42,537 nucleotides of DNA, taken from NCBI GenBank assembly GCA_002373875.1, contig DFKQ01000013.1:1-42537 (forward strand). The letters run 5' to 3'. The stretch is from Lachnospiraceae bacterium UBA3641. Its GTDB lineage: Bacteria > Bacillota > Clostridia > Lachnospirales > Lachnospiraceae. The notes beneath the pieces are model-generated. The model was not told the origin of the DNA. It ran no database searches and worked only from the letters and a program-made list of their open reading frames with translations. A program made the position numbers and the translations under genes. This document shows positions 7,651 to 17,077 of this stretch, piece by piece. Position 1 is the first letter of the stretch. Every line of letters starts with the position of its first letter.

Positions 7651-10600
7651 ATGAAGATCGATACGAATCATTTAAACCACAATAAGAATGTTGACATGGA
7701 TAAAATTACATACGGTAACTCCTATCAGAAAAACACGGCAAGGATAGCCGGGATGGGAGGAATATCATTAGACATTTCTGGCACAGTTACGGATAACGCT
7801 GCTTACGGAATGGGAGAGCTCAAAAGCGCCGAGGAAGTAATGCAGGATGCAGGGCAGAAGGACATTGCCTTACAGAGAGACTACATGGCAGTAATGTCTA
7901 ATTCCATGTCAGCGAAGGATTACGAGAAGTTACAGGAAGAGGGAATATCCGCTGTTGATTCGGATGTTGAGACCCATGTGACCAATCTTGATAAGATCAA
8001 GGCCAATCTTGCAAGGTCCGGTAAGGTCATCGCCGGTTATAATGACGACCTTACGGATGACCAGATCGATGTAATCTCGGGCGGTAGGATACAGGCATGG
8101 CAGCTTAAGGAAGCCTTTAATAAAAATGACCTTCCGGTAACGGAGGAAAATGTTAAGGATGTAGCGGAAGCAGCCAGCCAGGCCGCAAAAATAAACGGAT
8201 TGACCGAGGATATGAAGAAATACATGGTGGCAAACGGTATCGAGCCTACCATATCAAGCCTCTATAAGGCAGAATACAGCGCAGGTCTCGGAAATGGCCG
8301 CCAGTCAAGAGGCTATTACATGGACACGACCGACGGTTATTATGCCAAAAAGGCCGATTCTTTTGATATGGATCAGATCCGGGGCCAGGTGGAAGGCATA
8401 ATCACCCGCGCAGGCCTTGAGATAAACGATGAGACGATGGCTGAAGCCGAGTGGATAATAAAGGCAGGTCTCCCCATAACGGAAAGAGCAATGGTTACCT
8501 TAAACCGTCTTGACAGCCTTACACTTCCGTTAAGTACGGAAGATGTAATAAATATTTCGGCTGTTGCAATAAATGACGGAAGAAGGCCGGTGAATGGTCC
8601 GGTTGATAAACAGGAAGCCGATGCGGCAAGGGCGGCAAGGATACAGGATGAAGTTAATTCGATCAATGATTCTGCAATAGACAGGGTTATTTCATCCGGC
8701 AGGGATATAAATATAAAGAACCTCTACGAGGAAACGGTAAGACAAGGTACACAGGATATTACCGGAAACATATCGCAACAAGCCCTGTCGGCCAGGAGAC
8801 AGCTTGAAGAAACCAGGCTCATGATGACAACGGAAGCCAATCTTAAGCTGATAAAACAGGGAATTGCAATTGATACGGAGCCCCTTGAAAAACTGGTGAA
8901 TGAGCTTAAGGAAGCGGAGAGGGCAATTTATGAGCCCCTTCTGTTAACCGATAACGAAAGGGGCAGCGAAGGCCTTAACGGTATCCTTGACGGCAGGATA
9001 GACATGTATAAGGAAACCCTTAGCGTATTTGATACGTTAAGGAGCGTTCCGGCAGAGATATTAGGCAGGATCGATCCTGTATCGGAGGGTTTCACGGCGA
9101 GGAACTTAAGTGAGCAGGGAAGTGTCTTAAAGGCTGCGTTTGAAAAAGCCGGAAGATCCTATGAGACCCTGATGACCGCGCCGAGGGCAGACATGGGTGA
9201 CAGTATACGCAAGGCATTTGCAAATGTTGATGATATACTCACCGATAACGGATTTGAATTAAACGAAGCAAACAGAAAGGCAGTCAGAATCCTGGGATAC
9301 TCGGGAACGGAGATAAATCCCGAGACCATAAACCGGGTAAGGGATGCGGAGCTTGCGGTAGAGAGAGTCATGGATCTTATGACTCCGGCTGCGACCCTTA
9401 AGCTTATAAAGAGCGGAGAGAACCCGCTGGATACAAACATCCATGAGCTCGGAGAACAGCTTAAGAATGCCGATACCGGGAATAATACCGACAGGTATTC
9501 AAGGTTCCTGCGCAAGCTTGAAGAAAAAAAGGGGATAAATGACAGGGAGAAGGCGGCATACATAGGTGTTTACAGGCTGCTCAGACAGATAGAAAAGTCA
9601 GACGGGAGGCTTATAGGGAATGTTTTATCAAGCGGTAATGAGCTCACCTTAAGGAATCTTCTTACCGCATCAAGGTCAAATCGTGCAAGCGGAATGGACT
9701 ATTCGGTGGATGACGATTTCGGAGCCCTTACAGACCTTAACAGGAAGGGAAGCTCCATTTCAGAGCAGATAGATAATGGATTCATTGTAAACTACTTAAG
9801 CTCGCTGACAGGGGAAGCACTTGATAAGATAAGCCCGGATTCAATGATGTCCGCAGGCCTTGATCTTGATAAAACCCTTGAACGGTTTTCGAATGAGATC
9901 AGGGAAAGATATGATAAAGAAGCCGATCTTGATATAAGATACAAAGAAGATACACAGGCAGTAGAAGATGCACGGAAGGTGGATGACAGCGTTATAAGGA
10001 TGCTGCGTGACTTCGACGAACCGGTAACGGTAAACAATCTTCTTGCCGGAAGCGAGCTCATGACAGGAAGGGGCAGGGCCTTTAAGTCGGTGATGGATGA
10101 AGCTGACAAGCGGGGTGACGGAGCAGCTGAGTCATTAAGGAAGGCAGCAGGATCGCTTGCGGAGAACTTCACATCACAGGAAAAGGCGGAAGAAAGCTAC
10201 GAAGAACTTGTCAGGGAATCACTTAAGGTCATAGAAGATGCGGCTGACCTTGCAGGTGGTGAATTAGATGTCAGGGAACTTAAGCTTATCCATAAACAGA
10301 TAGGACTTGCAGGTGACCTGTCAAAGAAACAGAATTATGAGGTACCGGTTAACATAGACGGTGAATGGACTTCGATAAACTTAAGGCTTATAAGCTCCGA
10401 GGGAGAAGAAGGAAGCGTTGTAGCCACCATGGATACAGGGAAATACGGCAGGGTGGCAGCCAAGTTTATCATGACAGGCAGGGAATGCAGGGGTTATATA
10501 ACAAGTAACAGCAATGATAAACTCAGTGAACTTAAGGGACTTGAAGATATTTTTAAAAACGCGGTAGAAGCAGACGGAAAGTCACTAAAGGAACTGAGCT

Positions 10601-10722
10601 TTGTAAGGAATGACAGGCTTGACTTAAATGATTTTGCCAGGGAAGAGGGAGAAGGAAAGGGTGTGGCATCTTCGGATCTGTTCAGTGTGGCAAAGGCGTT
10701 TATCGAAACAATAAGCAGATAA
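7651..10722 (+). CDS. Large repeat-containing protein of a flagellar locus, possibly FliK-like C-terminus
   Basis: A 1023-aa, mostly helical, charged protein with no signal peptide or membrane segment. It lies 15 nt upstream of flagellin in the same orientation. Internal motifs recur: LKLIK followed by G and an acidic helix at about residues 406-425 and 591-612, and a segment of the type 'VTVNNLLAGSEL' at about 356, 672 and 797. The C-terminal 120 residues (VNIDGEWTSINLRLI, GRVAAKFIM) resemble the beta-rich C-terminal domain of hook-length control proteins in general pattern. From memory, similar proteins near Lachnospiraceae flagellins are labelled DUF6240; I cannot confirm this. The start codon has only a weak upstream GGGG. 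A structural or hook-length role is inferred from context. Confidence 0.75.
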   Translation: MKIDTNHLNHNKNVDMDKITYGNSYQKNTARIAGMGGISLDISGTVTDNAAYGMGELKSAEEVMQDAGQKDIALQRDYMAVMSNSMSAKDYEKLQEEGISAVDSDVETHVTNLDKIKANLARSGKVIAGYNDDLTDDQIDVISGGRIQAWQLKEAFNKNDLPVTEENVKDVAEAASQAAKINGLTEDMKKYMVANGIEPTISSLYKAEYSAGLGNGRQSRGYYMDTTDGYYAKKADSFDMDQIRGQVEGIITRAGLEINDETMAEAEWIIKAGLPITERAMVTLNRLDSLTLPLSTEDVINISAVAINDGRRPVNGPVDKQEADAARAARIQDEVNSINDSAIDRVISSGRDINIKNLYEETVRQGTQDITGNISQQALSARRQLEETRLMMTTEANLKLIKQGIAIDTEPLEKLVNELKEAERAIYEPLLLTDNERGSEGLNGILDGRIDMYKETLSVFDTLRSVPAEILGRIDPVSEGFTARNLSEQGSVLKAAFEKAGRSYETLMTAPRADMGDSIRKAFANVDDILTDNGFELNEANRKAVRILGYSGTEINPETINRVRDAELAVERVMDLMTPAATLKLIKSGENPLDTNIHELGEQLKNADTGNNTDRYSRFLRKLEEKKGINDREKAAYIGVYRLLRQIEKSDGRLIGNVLSSGNELTLRNLLTASRSNRASGMDYSVDDDFGALTDLNRKGSSISEQIDNGFIVNYLSSLTGEALDKISPDSMMSAGLDLDKTLERFSNEIRERYDKEADLDIRYKEDTQAVEDARKVDDSVIRMLRDFDEPVTVNNLLAGSELMTGRGRAFKSVMDEADKRGDGAAESLRKAAGSLAENFTSQEKAEESYEELVRESLKVIEDAADLAGGELDVRELKLIHKQIGLAGDLSKKQNYEVPVNIDGEWTSINLRLISSEGEEGSVVATMDTGKYGRVAAKFIMTGRECRGYITSNSNDKLSELKGLEDIFKNAVEADGKSLKELSFVRNDRLDLNDFAREEGEGKGVASSDLFSVAKAFIETISR

Positions 10723-10737
10723 CAGGAGGAAGAGGGT

Positions 10738-11856
10738 ATGAAGGTTAATTCAAACATCCAGGCAATGATAGCGGGTAATGTATTAAGGAACAATGAAACC
10801 AGGCAGTCGGAATCGACAGAGAGGTTAAGCAGCGGTTACAGGCTTAACCGTGCCAAGGACAATCCGGCAGGTATGGCCATATCCAACAGGATGAGAGCTC
10901 AGATTGAAAGCCTTAACAAAGCCAACCAGAACGCATCCAATGCGGTCAATGTAATAGAAACGGCAGAGGGAGCACTGTCAGAGATACAGGATATGGTTCA
11001 GAGGATAAGCGAACTCTCTGTCAAGGCTGCAAACGGAACCAATACGGATGAAGACCGTGAAGCCATACAATCGGAAGTGGATCAGCTTACGAAAGAGATC
11101 GACAGAATAGCAAAGGATACAGAGTATAATGGGCAGAAGCTTCTTAACGGAGAGCAGGGGCTTAAAGGGTATGTAACGAACTTAAACGGAGCCAATAGTA
11201 ATTCGGGTCTGAGCGTGGTAAGCTACGATCCTGATTTTCCATTGGATAATTTAAGCCTGTCCTTTACCAAATACAGCTGGAGTGATATCAGTAATGTGAC
11301 GGTAAGTGCAGGCAGTACTTTTGATGTCAAGACTGAGGGTAATATTATTTCAATAACTTCGAGAGAAGGTGCTAAGCTTGTAGTAAAGGCAGAAGACAGC
11401 CTGGGTACGGATTATTCATATGATAATAACCGTATCTATGCCGGACTTGATCTGAGCGGTATCGGTGGTATGAAAATACAGGTTGGTGCAGCAGAAGGAC
11501 AGGAGATCAATATAGTGATCCCACGTGTTTCCTCAGATACACTCGGACTTTCCAGACTGAATGTAAGGTATGAAAAGGGTGCTCAAGAAGCTATGGATCT
11601 GACGAAGTCGGCAATTTCATATATATCTTCGGTAAGGTCAAGACTGGGAGCATATGAAAACAGATTCGAGAATACCATATCAAACCTTGATGTTGCGGAG
11701 GAGAACCTTACAAAGTCATATTCAACAATCAAGGATACTGATATGGCGGAAGAGATGGTGGATTACACCACCCTTCAGGTACTGGTGCAGGCCGGAACAT
11801 CAATGCTGTCCCAGGCTAACGAACAGCCCCAGCAGGCCCTTCAGCTGCTGCAGTAA
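10738..11856 (+). CDS. Flagellin
   Basis: The filament subunit, 372 aa, exported by the flagellar type III apparatus. The N-terminal D0/D1 region is clear (RLSSGYRLNRAKDNPAGMAI, then NASNAVNVIETAEGALSEIQ), as is the C-terminal D1/D0 region (SRLGAYENRFENTISNLD, ending QPQQALQLLQ). The central variable domain is about 140 residues, giving a medium-length flagellin. SD AGGAGG lies about 10 nt upstream of the ATG. The fliS chaperone starts 9 nt downstream. N-terminal residues MKVNSNIQAMIAGNVLRNN differ from the usual MKINNNI-type start, so this may be one of several flagellins in the genome. Confidence 0.95.
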   Translation: MKVNSNIQAMIAGNVLRNNETRQSESTERLSSGYRLNRAKDNPAGMAISNRMRAQIESLNKANQNASNAVNVIETAEGALSEIQDMVQRISELSVKAANGTNTDEDREAIQSEVDQLTKEIDRIAKDTEYNGQKLLNGEQGLKGYVTNLNGANSNSGLSVVSYDPDFPLDNLSLSFTKYSWSDISNVTVSAGSTFDVKTEGNIISITSREGAKLVVKAEDSLGTDYSYDNNRIYAGLDLSGIGGMKIQVGAAEGQEINIVIPRVSSDTLGLSRLNVRYEKGAQEAMDLTKSAISYISSVRSRLGAYENRFENTISNLDVAEENLTKSYSTIKDTDMAEEMVDYTTLQVLVQAGTSMLSQANEQPQQALQLLQ

Positions 11857-11865
11857 GGAGGATAC

Positions 11866-12339
11866 ATGACAAAAGATCAGATACAGGAATATACCTTAAG
11901 GATCACTAAGGCAAACAGGAGTCAGCTTATAGTTATAGTATACGAGCTTGCACTTCTATATCTTGATACGGCGATAAAGGCTTTTGACGAAAATGACCAC
12001 GAAGGCTTCAAGAATAATGCCTCCTATGCCGGAAAATGTGTGGGCGATCTGCTCGAAGCACTTGATTTTAACTACGAACCATCGTATCCTTTAATGAGGA
12101 TATATGTATATGTAAGTAAGGAGATCTCACTTGCGCCTATAAGGAAGGATAAGGAAGGCCTTGTTGTCGCAAGAAGGCTTCTTGCCAGACTTAAGAAATC
12201 ATTTGACGATATAGCGGCACAGGATGATTCCCTGCCGCTTATGTCAAATACTCAGGAAGTATACGCAGGTCTTACCTATGGTAAGGGAAGTCTTAACGAG
12301 AGCGTCGAAAGTGCTTCCAACAGGGGATTCTGTGTATAG
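11866..12339 (+). CDS. fliS: Flagellar export chaperone FliS
   Basis: A 157-aa helical protein with the FliS pattern: YTLRITKANRSQLIVIVYELALLYLDTAIKAF, a central helix pair, and VVARRLLARLKKSFD. FliS binds the C-terminal D0 segment of flagellin in the cytoplasm and prevents premature polymerisation. It follows flagellin by 9 nt with SD AGGAGG. It is somewhat longer than typical FliS (about 125-135 aa) because of a C-terminal tail of about 35 residues that includes a terminal Cys. Confidence 0.85.
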   Translation: MTKDQIQEYTLRITKANRSQLIVIVYELALLYLDTAIKAFDENDHEGFKNNASYAGKCVGDLLEALDFNYEPSYPLMRIYVYVSKEISLAPIRKDKEGLVVARRLLARLKKSFDDIAAQDDSLPLMSNTQEVYAGLTYGKGSLNESVESASNRGFCV

Positions 12340-12353
12340 AAAAAGGTATATTT

Positions 12354-13835
12354 ATGCCCGATGATAGTATAGTTTATTCAGACATAAAGGCTGTATCCAG
12401 GCTTTTTGATGAAAACAGCGCATCCCAGAATGCCATGTGGATGGGCAGGGATACCTTCAACAACGTTTATAAGTATGTAATGCGTTATTTTGAAAGGTAT
12501 TTCGTGTCTGCCTGCAAGGTTCTTTTTACTGTTGTCTTTAAGGATGAGAGTATAGATGAGGGGATGCGTATTGTTATTATAGATACCTTTAAGGATATCG
12601 TACAGTCCCACCTGCGTCATTCGGATATAATGGTAGCCCCTTCGTCTGTTCAGGTCTTTCTTGTTCTGCCTAAGATCGATGTATCGGAGGTGGTAAAGGT
12701 CAAGGACAGGATAATGGATGCCTGGGAAGCCTGCGAGTACAGCAGGTCAGCTGAAATAAAATGTGAGACAGAAAGCATAAATCATGAAAATGATAATGAT
12801 AATGAAAAGACTGTCGGAGGAATGAATAAGACAGATTCGGTTGTCATTGTGGATGATAATAAGGCGAATTTAAGCATAGCCAGTCTTATCCTTAAAAAAG
12901 CAGGGATAAATACATATATCCTTCAATCAGGACAGGCCCTTATTGATTTCCTTCAGGATGAAAGCCCCGATCTTATACTTATGGATGTTGTTATGCCGGG
13001 TATGGACGGCTTTACGACTTTTAGAAGAATCAGGGAAATTGGCGGCAAGGCTGCTAAGATACCGGTCATCTTCCTTACTGCCGAGGACAATAAAGAGGTA
13101 GAGGTAGAGGGTATCACACTGGGTGCCATTGATTTTATAAGAAAACCCTTTATTCCGGAGGTGCTTACAGCAAGGGTCAGGTTGGCCATAAACCTTATCC
13201 GTCTGCAGAACCACCTTGAAGACGAGGTAAATGAACGTATACTTGAAAATGAGCGGATGTCGATCCATATAATCCGGTCGCTGGCGGATGCCATAGAGAC
13301 CAAGGATTTGTACACAAACGGTCATTCCGAACGGGTAGCCATGTATTCAAAGGAAATAGCAAGAAGATGCGGTTATTCGGACAGATACATAAAAGATATT
13401 TACATGATGGGGATACTTCATGACGTTGGTAAGATAGGGGTGCCCAATACCATAATCAATAAGCCGGGTAAGCTGACGGATGAAGAATTTATGATAATAA
13501 AGGCCCATCCGGTGAACGGATATAAGATATTGAACAACATAAAGGAGATGCCGGGGCTTGCAAGGGGAGCCCGCTGGCATCACGAAAGATATGACGGCAG
13601 GGGGTATCCGGACAGCCTTAAGGGCGAAGATATTCCCGAGGAAGCAAGGATAATCGCGGTTGCTGATGCCTATGATGCCATGACAAGCAACAGAAGCTAT
13701 AGGAAGCCCATGCCGCAGGAGCTGGTCAGGGAAGAGATAATAAAGGGACGGGGAAGCCAGTTTGATCCTAAATTTGCCGATATCATGATCGAAATGATGG
13801 ATGAGGATACTGAATATTCCATGAGAGAGAAATAA
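12354..13835 (+). CDS. Response regulator with HD-GYP c-di-GMP phosphodiesterase domain
   Basis: A 493-aa cytoplasmic protein with three regions. Residues about 10-140 resemble a degenerate GGDEF-like fold (GRDTFNNVY near 31, LRHSDIMVAPSSVQVFLVL at 87-105) without a GGDEF signature. Residues 162-280 are a receiver with D167/D168, phosphoacceptor D211 (LMDVVMPGMDG) and K264. Residues 300-480 are HD-GYP: H356-D357 (GILHDVGKIG), then HHERYDGRGYP (409-419). Active HD-GYP enzymes cleave cyclic di-GMP. It is co-directional with fliS (14-nt gap), so it probably links phosphorelay input to motility. It precedes the Tad pilus locus, an appendage often controlled by c-di-GMP. Confidence 0.92.
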   Translation: MPDDSIVYSDIKAVSRLFDENSASQNAMWMGRDTFNNVYKYVMRYFERYFVSACKVLFTVVFKDESIDEGMRIVIIDTFKDIVQSHLRHSDIMVAPSSVQVFLVLPKIDVSEVVKVKDRIMDAWEACEYSRSAEIKCETESINHENDNDNEKTVGGMNKTDSVVIVDDNKANLSIASLILKKAGINTYILQSGQALIDFLQDESPDLILMDVVMPGMDGFTTFRRIREIGGKAAKIPVIFLTAEDNKEVEVEGITLGAIDFIRKPFIPEVLTARVRLAINLIRLQNHLEDEVNERILENERMSIHIIRSLADAIETKDLYTNGHSERVAMYSKEIARRCGYSDRYIKDIYMMGILHDVGKIGVPNTIINKPGKLTDEEFMIIKAHPVNGYKILNNIKEMPGLARGARWHHERYDGRGYPDSLKGEDIPEEARIIAVADAYDAMTSNRSYRKPMPQELVREEIIKGRGSQFDPKFADIMIEMMDEDTEYSMREK

Positions 13836-13860
13836 AGATAAGAATTGTCAATAGTTCACA

Positions 13861-13890
13861 AAATCACTCTGTTTTCAGGGTGATTTTTTT
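13861..13890 (+). terminator. Rho-independent terminator of the flagellar unit
   Basis: AATCACTCTG (13862-13871), a TTTT loop and CAGGGTGATT (13876-13885) form a 10-bp stem followed by a run of seven T. It cleanly ends the flagellar operon. Confidence 0.9.
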
Positions 13891-13942
13891 CGTTAAGTCT
13901 TGTCAGCTTTTTACAAAAATACATAAATCAGAAAAAAAAGTA

Positions 13943-13971
13943 TTTACAAAATCATTAAAGATTCATATAAT
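13943..13971 (+). promoter_or_regulatory. sigma-A promoter of the Tad pilus operon
   Basis: TTTACA (13943-13948) and TATAAT (13966-13971) are spaced by exactly 17 nt. The predicted leader to the GTG at 14075 is about 97 nt. I see only a weak 5-bp hairpin (TCAGA/TCTGA) in it and no recognisable riboswitch. Confidence 0.8.
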
Positions 13972-14074
13972 TCAATCACGTTCTAAAGCACAGTCAGGGC
14001 ATTTCAGATACACATTCTGACATTTGAGCTTTTCGGATTTATAAACCCGGATACATGTAACATGGAGGAAGATT

Positions 14075-15100
14075 GTGAATAACAGAAGATTGATCGTGTG
14101 TGACCGCGACAGGGAATACGCATCTTCTCTTGCCGATTACATCCGCAGGAATGAATGCGGTTATGAGGTGGAAGCATATACAGATCCTAAGGCTTTCGCA
14201 GCCGATATCGGTGGAAGGGATATATCACTGTTGCTTATACAGGAAGGCTTCTTAAGTGATGCCGGTGCCCTTTGCGGCGATGAATATCCGTTAAAAGCCG
14301 CGGAGGTAAAGAGGTGCTATATCCTTACCGAGGACAGGGCCGGTGCCGGCAATGAAGGTAATGCGATCTATAAATATCAGTCGGCAAGAAACCTGATAAG
14401 CATCATAGGAGATGATATTGAATCAAGGCACAGGATAAGTGAGGAGACCAGATGTTATCAGAGTGTAAGGCTTATCGGCGTTTATTCTCCCGTGAACCAT
14501 ACCCTTAAAAGCACCTTCGCAATGACACTCGGACAGATCCTTGCCGAAGAAAAGCCGTCATTATACATAAATCTTGAGGGTTACAGCGGTCTCTGCGATC
14601 TGCTGAACATTAAGACCGAAGCATCCCTTCTTGATCTGATGTACGAGTATTCGCTTCACCCTGAGGATATCTTTAATACATTGTTTAAATATACGGTCAG
14701 AATGGATGAGCTTAATGTGCTCATTCCGGCCAGGTCACCCTTTGAATTGCAGGAGGTCGATCCCTCCATGTGGGTGTCTTTTTTAAGTGATCTTACATCC
14801 TCGGGAAGGTTCGGGTCGATCATACTGGATATTTCCGATGCGGTTAGGGGAGCCCTTGATCTTATGAATGTCTGTTCCGAGATTTATACCCCCTTAAGGA
14901 AGGACAGCTTCTCCGTGGCCAAGCTAAAGGACTTTACGGATATGCTGCTTCGATGTCCGGGAGGAGAAGAGCTTGATTCAAGGATAGTCAAGCTCAAGTT
15001 CCCCTATTTTGAAGATATAGACGGATCGCTTTCGGATCTTAAACACAGCAGGCTGTCAAGATATATACGAAATGAGATATGCGGTGAGAGGGCGGGATGA
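14075..15100 (+). CDS. tadZ: TadZ/CpaE-like localisation ATPase
   Basis: First gene of the Tad operon, 341 aa, GTG start with GGAGGA at 14064-14069. Residues 1-115 form a receiver-like domain (RLIVCDRDREYASSL), but the phosphoacceptor position reads LLLIQEGF, with Gln56 in place of Asp, so it is a pseudo-receiver. Residues 130-330 are a ParA/MinD-type P-loop domain whose Walker A (VNHTLKST, K145) lacks the usual KGG start. TadZ proteins position the pilus machine at specific cell sites. The gene overlaps tadA by 4 bp. Confidence 0.85.
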   Translation: MNNRRLIVCDRDREYASSLADYIRRNECGYEVEAYTDPKAFAADIGGRDISLLLIQEGFLSDAGALCGDEYPLKAAEVKRCYILTEDRAGAGNEGNAIYKYQSARNLISIIGDDIESRHRISEETRCYQSVRLIGVYSPVNHTLKSTFAMTLGQILAEEKPSLYINLEGYSGLCDLLNIKTEASLLDLMYEYSLHPEDIFNTLFKYTVRMDELNVLIPARSPFELQEVDPSMWVSFLSDLTSSGRFGSIILDISDAVRGALDLMNVCSEIYTPLRKDSFSVAKLKDFTDMLLRCPGGEELDSRIVKLKFPYFEDIDGSLSDLKHSRLSRYIRNEICGERAG

Positions 15101-16335
15101 ACAGGCAAGAGATCATAAGCTTAAAGACCGGGGAAATAAAAAAGGAAGTCCAGAGAGAGCTTGAAGGCAGGCTTGATATTGATGATGATGAGGTCCTAAG
15201 GCTCATTGATGATAAGATCCGGCTTAAGAACAGGCAGGTAGCTCTTCTTCTGTCGGATAAGCTCTGTATCCGCAAGGATGTGTTCAATGCCATGAGAAGA
15301 CTGGATGTTCTGCAGGATCTTATGGACGATCCTGCGGTAACGGAGATCATGGTCAACGGAATGCATTCGATTTTTATTGAAAAAGGGGGAGCTCTTTACG
15401 ATACCGGCCGTAAATTTGATTCAAAGGAGAGGTTATCGGATATCATCCAGCAGATCGTGGCAGGTGCCAACAGGACCGTAAACGCGGCCTCTCCAATAGT
15501 AGATGCGAGGCTTAAGGACGGGTCGAGAGTGAATGTTGTTCTTGAACCTGTCGCTGTAAACGGGCCGATACTTACGATAAGGCGGTTTCCAAAGGTCCCG
15601 ATAGACGGTGCCTCCCTTGTTGCACTTGGGTCAGTAAGCGCAGAGGTTCTTGCCTTTCTTAAGACCCTTGTTAAGGCCAGGTATAACATACTTATAAGCG
15701 GAGGGACCGGCGCGGGTAAAACTACTTTTTTAAATGTACTGAGCGGTTATATTCCTGACAGTGAGCGGATCATCACCATAGAGGACAGTGCCGAGCTGAT
15801 GATACAGGGAATATCCAACCTGGTATCACTGGAAGCCCGCAATGCCAATGTGGAAGGATGCAATGCAATAACCATAAGGGATCTTATAAAAACCGCTCTG
15901 AGAATGCGGCCGGACCGGGTGATAGTCGGTGAGGTCAGGGGAAGCGAGTCGATAGATATGCTTCAGGCCATGAACGTCGGACAGGACGGGTCAATGTCTA
16001 CCATTCATGCAAACAGTGCGCAGGATGCCCTGTCCCGTCTTGAGACCATGATGATGCTCCATACGGAGATTCCCATATCGGCTTTAAGGCGTCAGATGGC
16101 CTCGGGTATTGATATCATCATACACTTATCAAGACTTCGTGACAAGTCAAGGAGACTAATGGAGATAAGGGAGGTAACAGGCTGTGAGAAGGATGAGATC
16201 ACAACAAACCCGATATATGTTTTTGAAGAAAAGGAAGAAATAAAGGGAAGGATATACGGAGAACTGAAAAGGACAAATGACATGATATATACGGAAAAGC
16301 TAAGGAGGGCCGGGATAAAAACAGATGAAATATGA
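15097..16335 (+). CDS. tadA: TadA/CpaF secretion ATPase
   Basis: A 412-aa hexameric motor ATPase of the type II/IV secretion superfamily that powers Flp pilus assembly at the cytoplasmic membrane. Walker A GGTGAGKTT (202-210), Asp box ITIEDS (226-231), Walker B region RVIVGEVRGSE (274-284) and His box STIHANS (301-307) are all intact. The N-terminal domain (about 60-180) is the usual CpaF-type. It overlaps tadZ by 4 bp (ATGA) and tadB by 11 bp, indicating tight translational coupling. Confidence 0.95.
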   Translation: MNRQEIISLKTGEIKKEVQRELEGRLDIDDDEVLRLIDDKIRLKNRQVALLLSDKLCIRKDVFNAMRRLDVLQDLMDDPAVTEIMVNGMHSIFIEKGGALYDTGRKFDSKERLSDIIQQIVAGANRTVNAASPIVDARLKDGSRVNVVLEPVAVNGPILTIRRFPKVPIDGASLVALGSVSAEVLAFLKTLVKARYNILISGGTGAGKTTFLNVLSGYIPDSERIITIEDSAELMIQGISNLVSLEARNANVEGCNAITIRDLIKTALRMRPDRVIVGEVRGSESIDMLQAMNVGQDGSMSTIHANSAQDALSRLETMMMLHTEIPISALRRQMASGIDIIIHLSRLRDKSRRLMEIREVTGCEKDEITTNPIYVFEEKEEIKGRIYGELKRTNDMIYTEKLRRAGIKTDEI

Positions 16336-17062
16336 CGAATACCGGATGAGTCCGGCGGAAACAGTAAGATACAGCCTGATCTACCTTGTGATGACAGCAC
16401 TTATCTCATATGTATTTTATGATTCAATATATGCCGTTCTGATATTATTTCCCGCATTTTTCCTGTTTCTCAAAACAATAAAAAAGGGACTTATAAGAAA
16501 GAGAAAGGATCTTTTAAAGATCCAGTTCCGGGATATGATCGACTCGATCGCATCGGCACTCCGGGCAGGATATTCGATAGAGAATGCCTTTTATGAATCA
16601 AGAAAAGACATGTTAAGGCTTCACGGCAGGGATTCGCTTATCGTAAAGGAACTTGATTATTTCTTTTTAAAGCTTGAAAACGGTATAGCTCTTGAAGCCA
16701 TATTGAGTGATTTTGCATCAAGAGCCGTAATTGAAGACATATCCGATTTTTCGGAGATATTTGTGCTTGCCAAAAGGAATGGTGGCGATTTTACCGGGAT
16801 CATAGGGAAAACGGTAAGGATAATGAAGGAGAAGGACGAGACCGAGAGGGAGATATCGGTCATCCTGTCCGGAAGAAAATACGAGCAGAGGATAATGTGC
16901 ATCATACCAATTGGCATAATCATATATCTTCGGATCACAAGCAGGGAGTTTTTAAGTGTTTTATATCACAATCCTGCAGGTACAGTGATCATGACCGCAT
17001 GTCTGGCGATCTATATCGCATCTTATATGATATCGGTAAGGCTTATCGATATCAGGGTTTGA
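16325..17062 (+). CDS. tadB: TadB-like inner-membrane platform protein (T2SSF)
   Basis: A 245-aa integral membrane protein of the GspF/T2SSF family. Hydrophobic segments are near residues 16-33, 35-48, 193-206 and 217-234. The cytoplasmic domain carries the typical FRDMIDSIASALRAGYSIE motif (about 67-85) and IFVLAKRNGGDF. It starts inside tadA, so it is translationally coupled. With TadC it forms the membrane platform for the TadA motor. Confidence 0.88.
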   Translation: MKYDEYRMSPAETVRYSLIYLVMTALISYVFYDSIYAVLILFPAFFLFLKTIKKGLIRKRKDLLKIQFRDMIDSIASALRAGYSIENAFYESRKDMLRLHGRDSLIVKELDYFFLKLENGIALEAILSDFASRAVIEDISDFSEIFVLAKRNGGDFTGIIGKTVRIMKEKDETEREISVILSGRKYEQRIMCIIPIGIIIYLRITSREFLSVLYHNPAGTVIMTACLAIYIASYMISVRLIDIRV

Positions 17063-17077
17063 CGGAAGGGAAGGAAA

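Noticed and set aside
13972..14074. c-di-GMP riboswitch in the leader of the Tad operon
   Set aside because: Attractive because of the neighbouring HD-GYP gene, but none of the conserved GEMM sequence blocks is present and only a weak 5-bp stem is seen.
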